Shown here in pieces: positions 63,794 through 64,000 of a stretch of DNA of 64,000 nt. Location: positions 79,675,060 to 79,739,059 of the forward strand of contig OU744721.1 in NCBI GenBank assembly GCA_916613615.1. The letters run 5' to 3'. Source of the stretch: Steromphala cineraria. Its lineage: Eukaryota; Mollusca; Gastropoda; Trochida; Trochidae. The position numbers were made by a program, and so were the translations under genes. The notes beneath the pieces were generated by a model. That model searched no databases. It saw nothing but the letters and a program-made list of their open reading frames with translations, and was not told where the DNA came from. Position 1 is the stretch's first letter, and the number at the start of each line of letters is the position of its first letter.

Positions 63794-64000
63794 CTGAAGT
63801 GACATAATGGACATATGCAGTTCTAAATTTCATTGCTTAATTTTATTTAGTGCTCCATTGGAACCACTGCCGCCAACATCAACAATATACTGTAGTGATT
63901 TAATATAGCATCGTGAATGGAGGTTAATGGACTGATTCAAACTTCAATTGAATGTTGTTTTATCAGAGGGGTGGATGTGCAATAAAGGAGGCTCAGTTAT

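Overview
The window is eukaryotic DNA from an animal. It holds AT-rich introns with GT/AG borders, many short non-autonomous transposons, very large minisatellites, and extracellular protein domains encoded by phase-1 exons. A lophotrochozoan, perhaps a bivalve mollusc, is the best guess; the sequence does not prove it.

One gene on the minus strand explains essentially all recognisable coding sequence. I traced 41 exons (7,080 bp, exactly 2,360 codons) from 63793 down to 697. Every intron has GT/AG borders and every reading phase matches its neighbour. Both ends are open: there is no start codon, signal peptide or stop codon, so the gene continues past both window edges. Domain order is CCP, two EGFs, four CCPs, two HYRs, CCP, an unassigned region, three ephrin-receptor-like Cys-rich repeats, about 14 EGFs (one interrupted by a PAN/apple-like exon), a pentraxin/LamG domain, then HYR, a Cys-rich exon, an unassigned region and five more ephrin-receptor-like repeats. 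The run HYR-HYR-CCP, ephrin-receptor-like, EGF block, pentraxin is the signature of SVEP1/polydom, a secreted matrix and adhesion protein. The part after the pentraxin looks like a second round of the HYR-to-ephrin-receptor-like module.

Layout by position: 1-660, 43-bp minisatellite. 697-4416, second ephrin-receptor-like block and end of the second unassigned region. 4.4-10.7 kb, large introns with 42-bp and 57-bp minisatellites. 11.3-17 kb, HYR, pentraxin and last EGF, with a 28-bp repeat that multiplies a splice donor. 17-41 kb, EGF block, whose introns hold a 7.1-kb array of a 57-bp unit, MITEs, SINE heads and fold-back elements. 41-49.4 kb, first ephrin-receptor-like block, unassigned region and CCP. 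49.5-55.4 kb, a 26/32-bp minisatellite and a related 26-bp array. 55.6-63.8 kb, HYRs, CCPs and calcium-binding-type EGFs, including a 114-bp repeat that multiplies a splice acceptor.

Tandem repeats fill roughly a quarter of the window. At least five families of short inverted-repeat elements are flanked by TTAA, and one insertion can be read to the base because the surrounding tandem repeat preserves the empty site. The longest open frame (2,466 codons, plus strand, 20126-27526) is a translation of the 57-bp satellite, not a gene. No rRNA, intact tRNA gene, CRISPR array or bacterial-type feature was seen.
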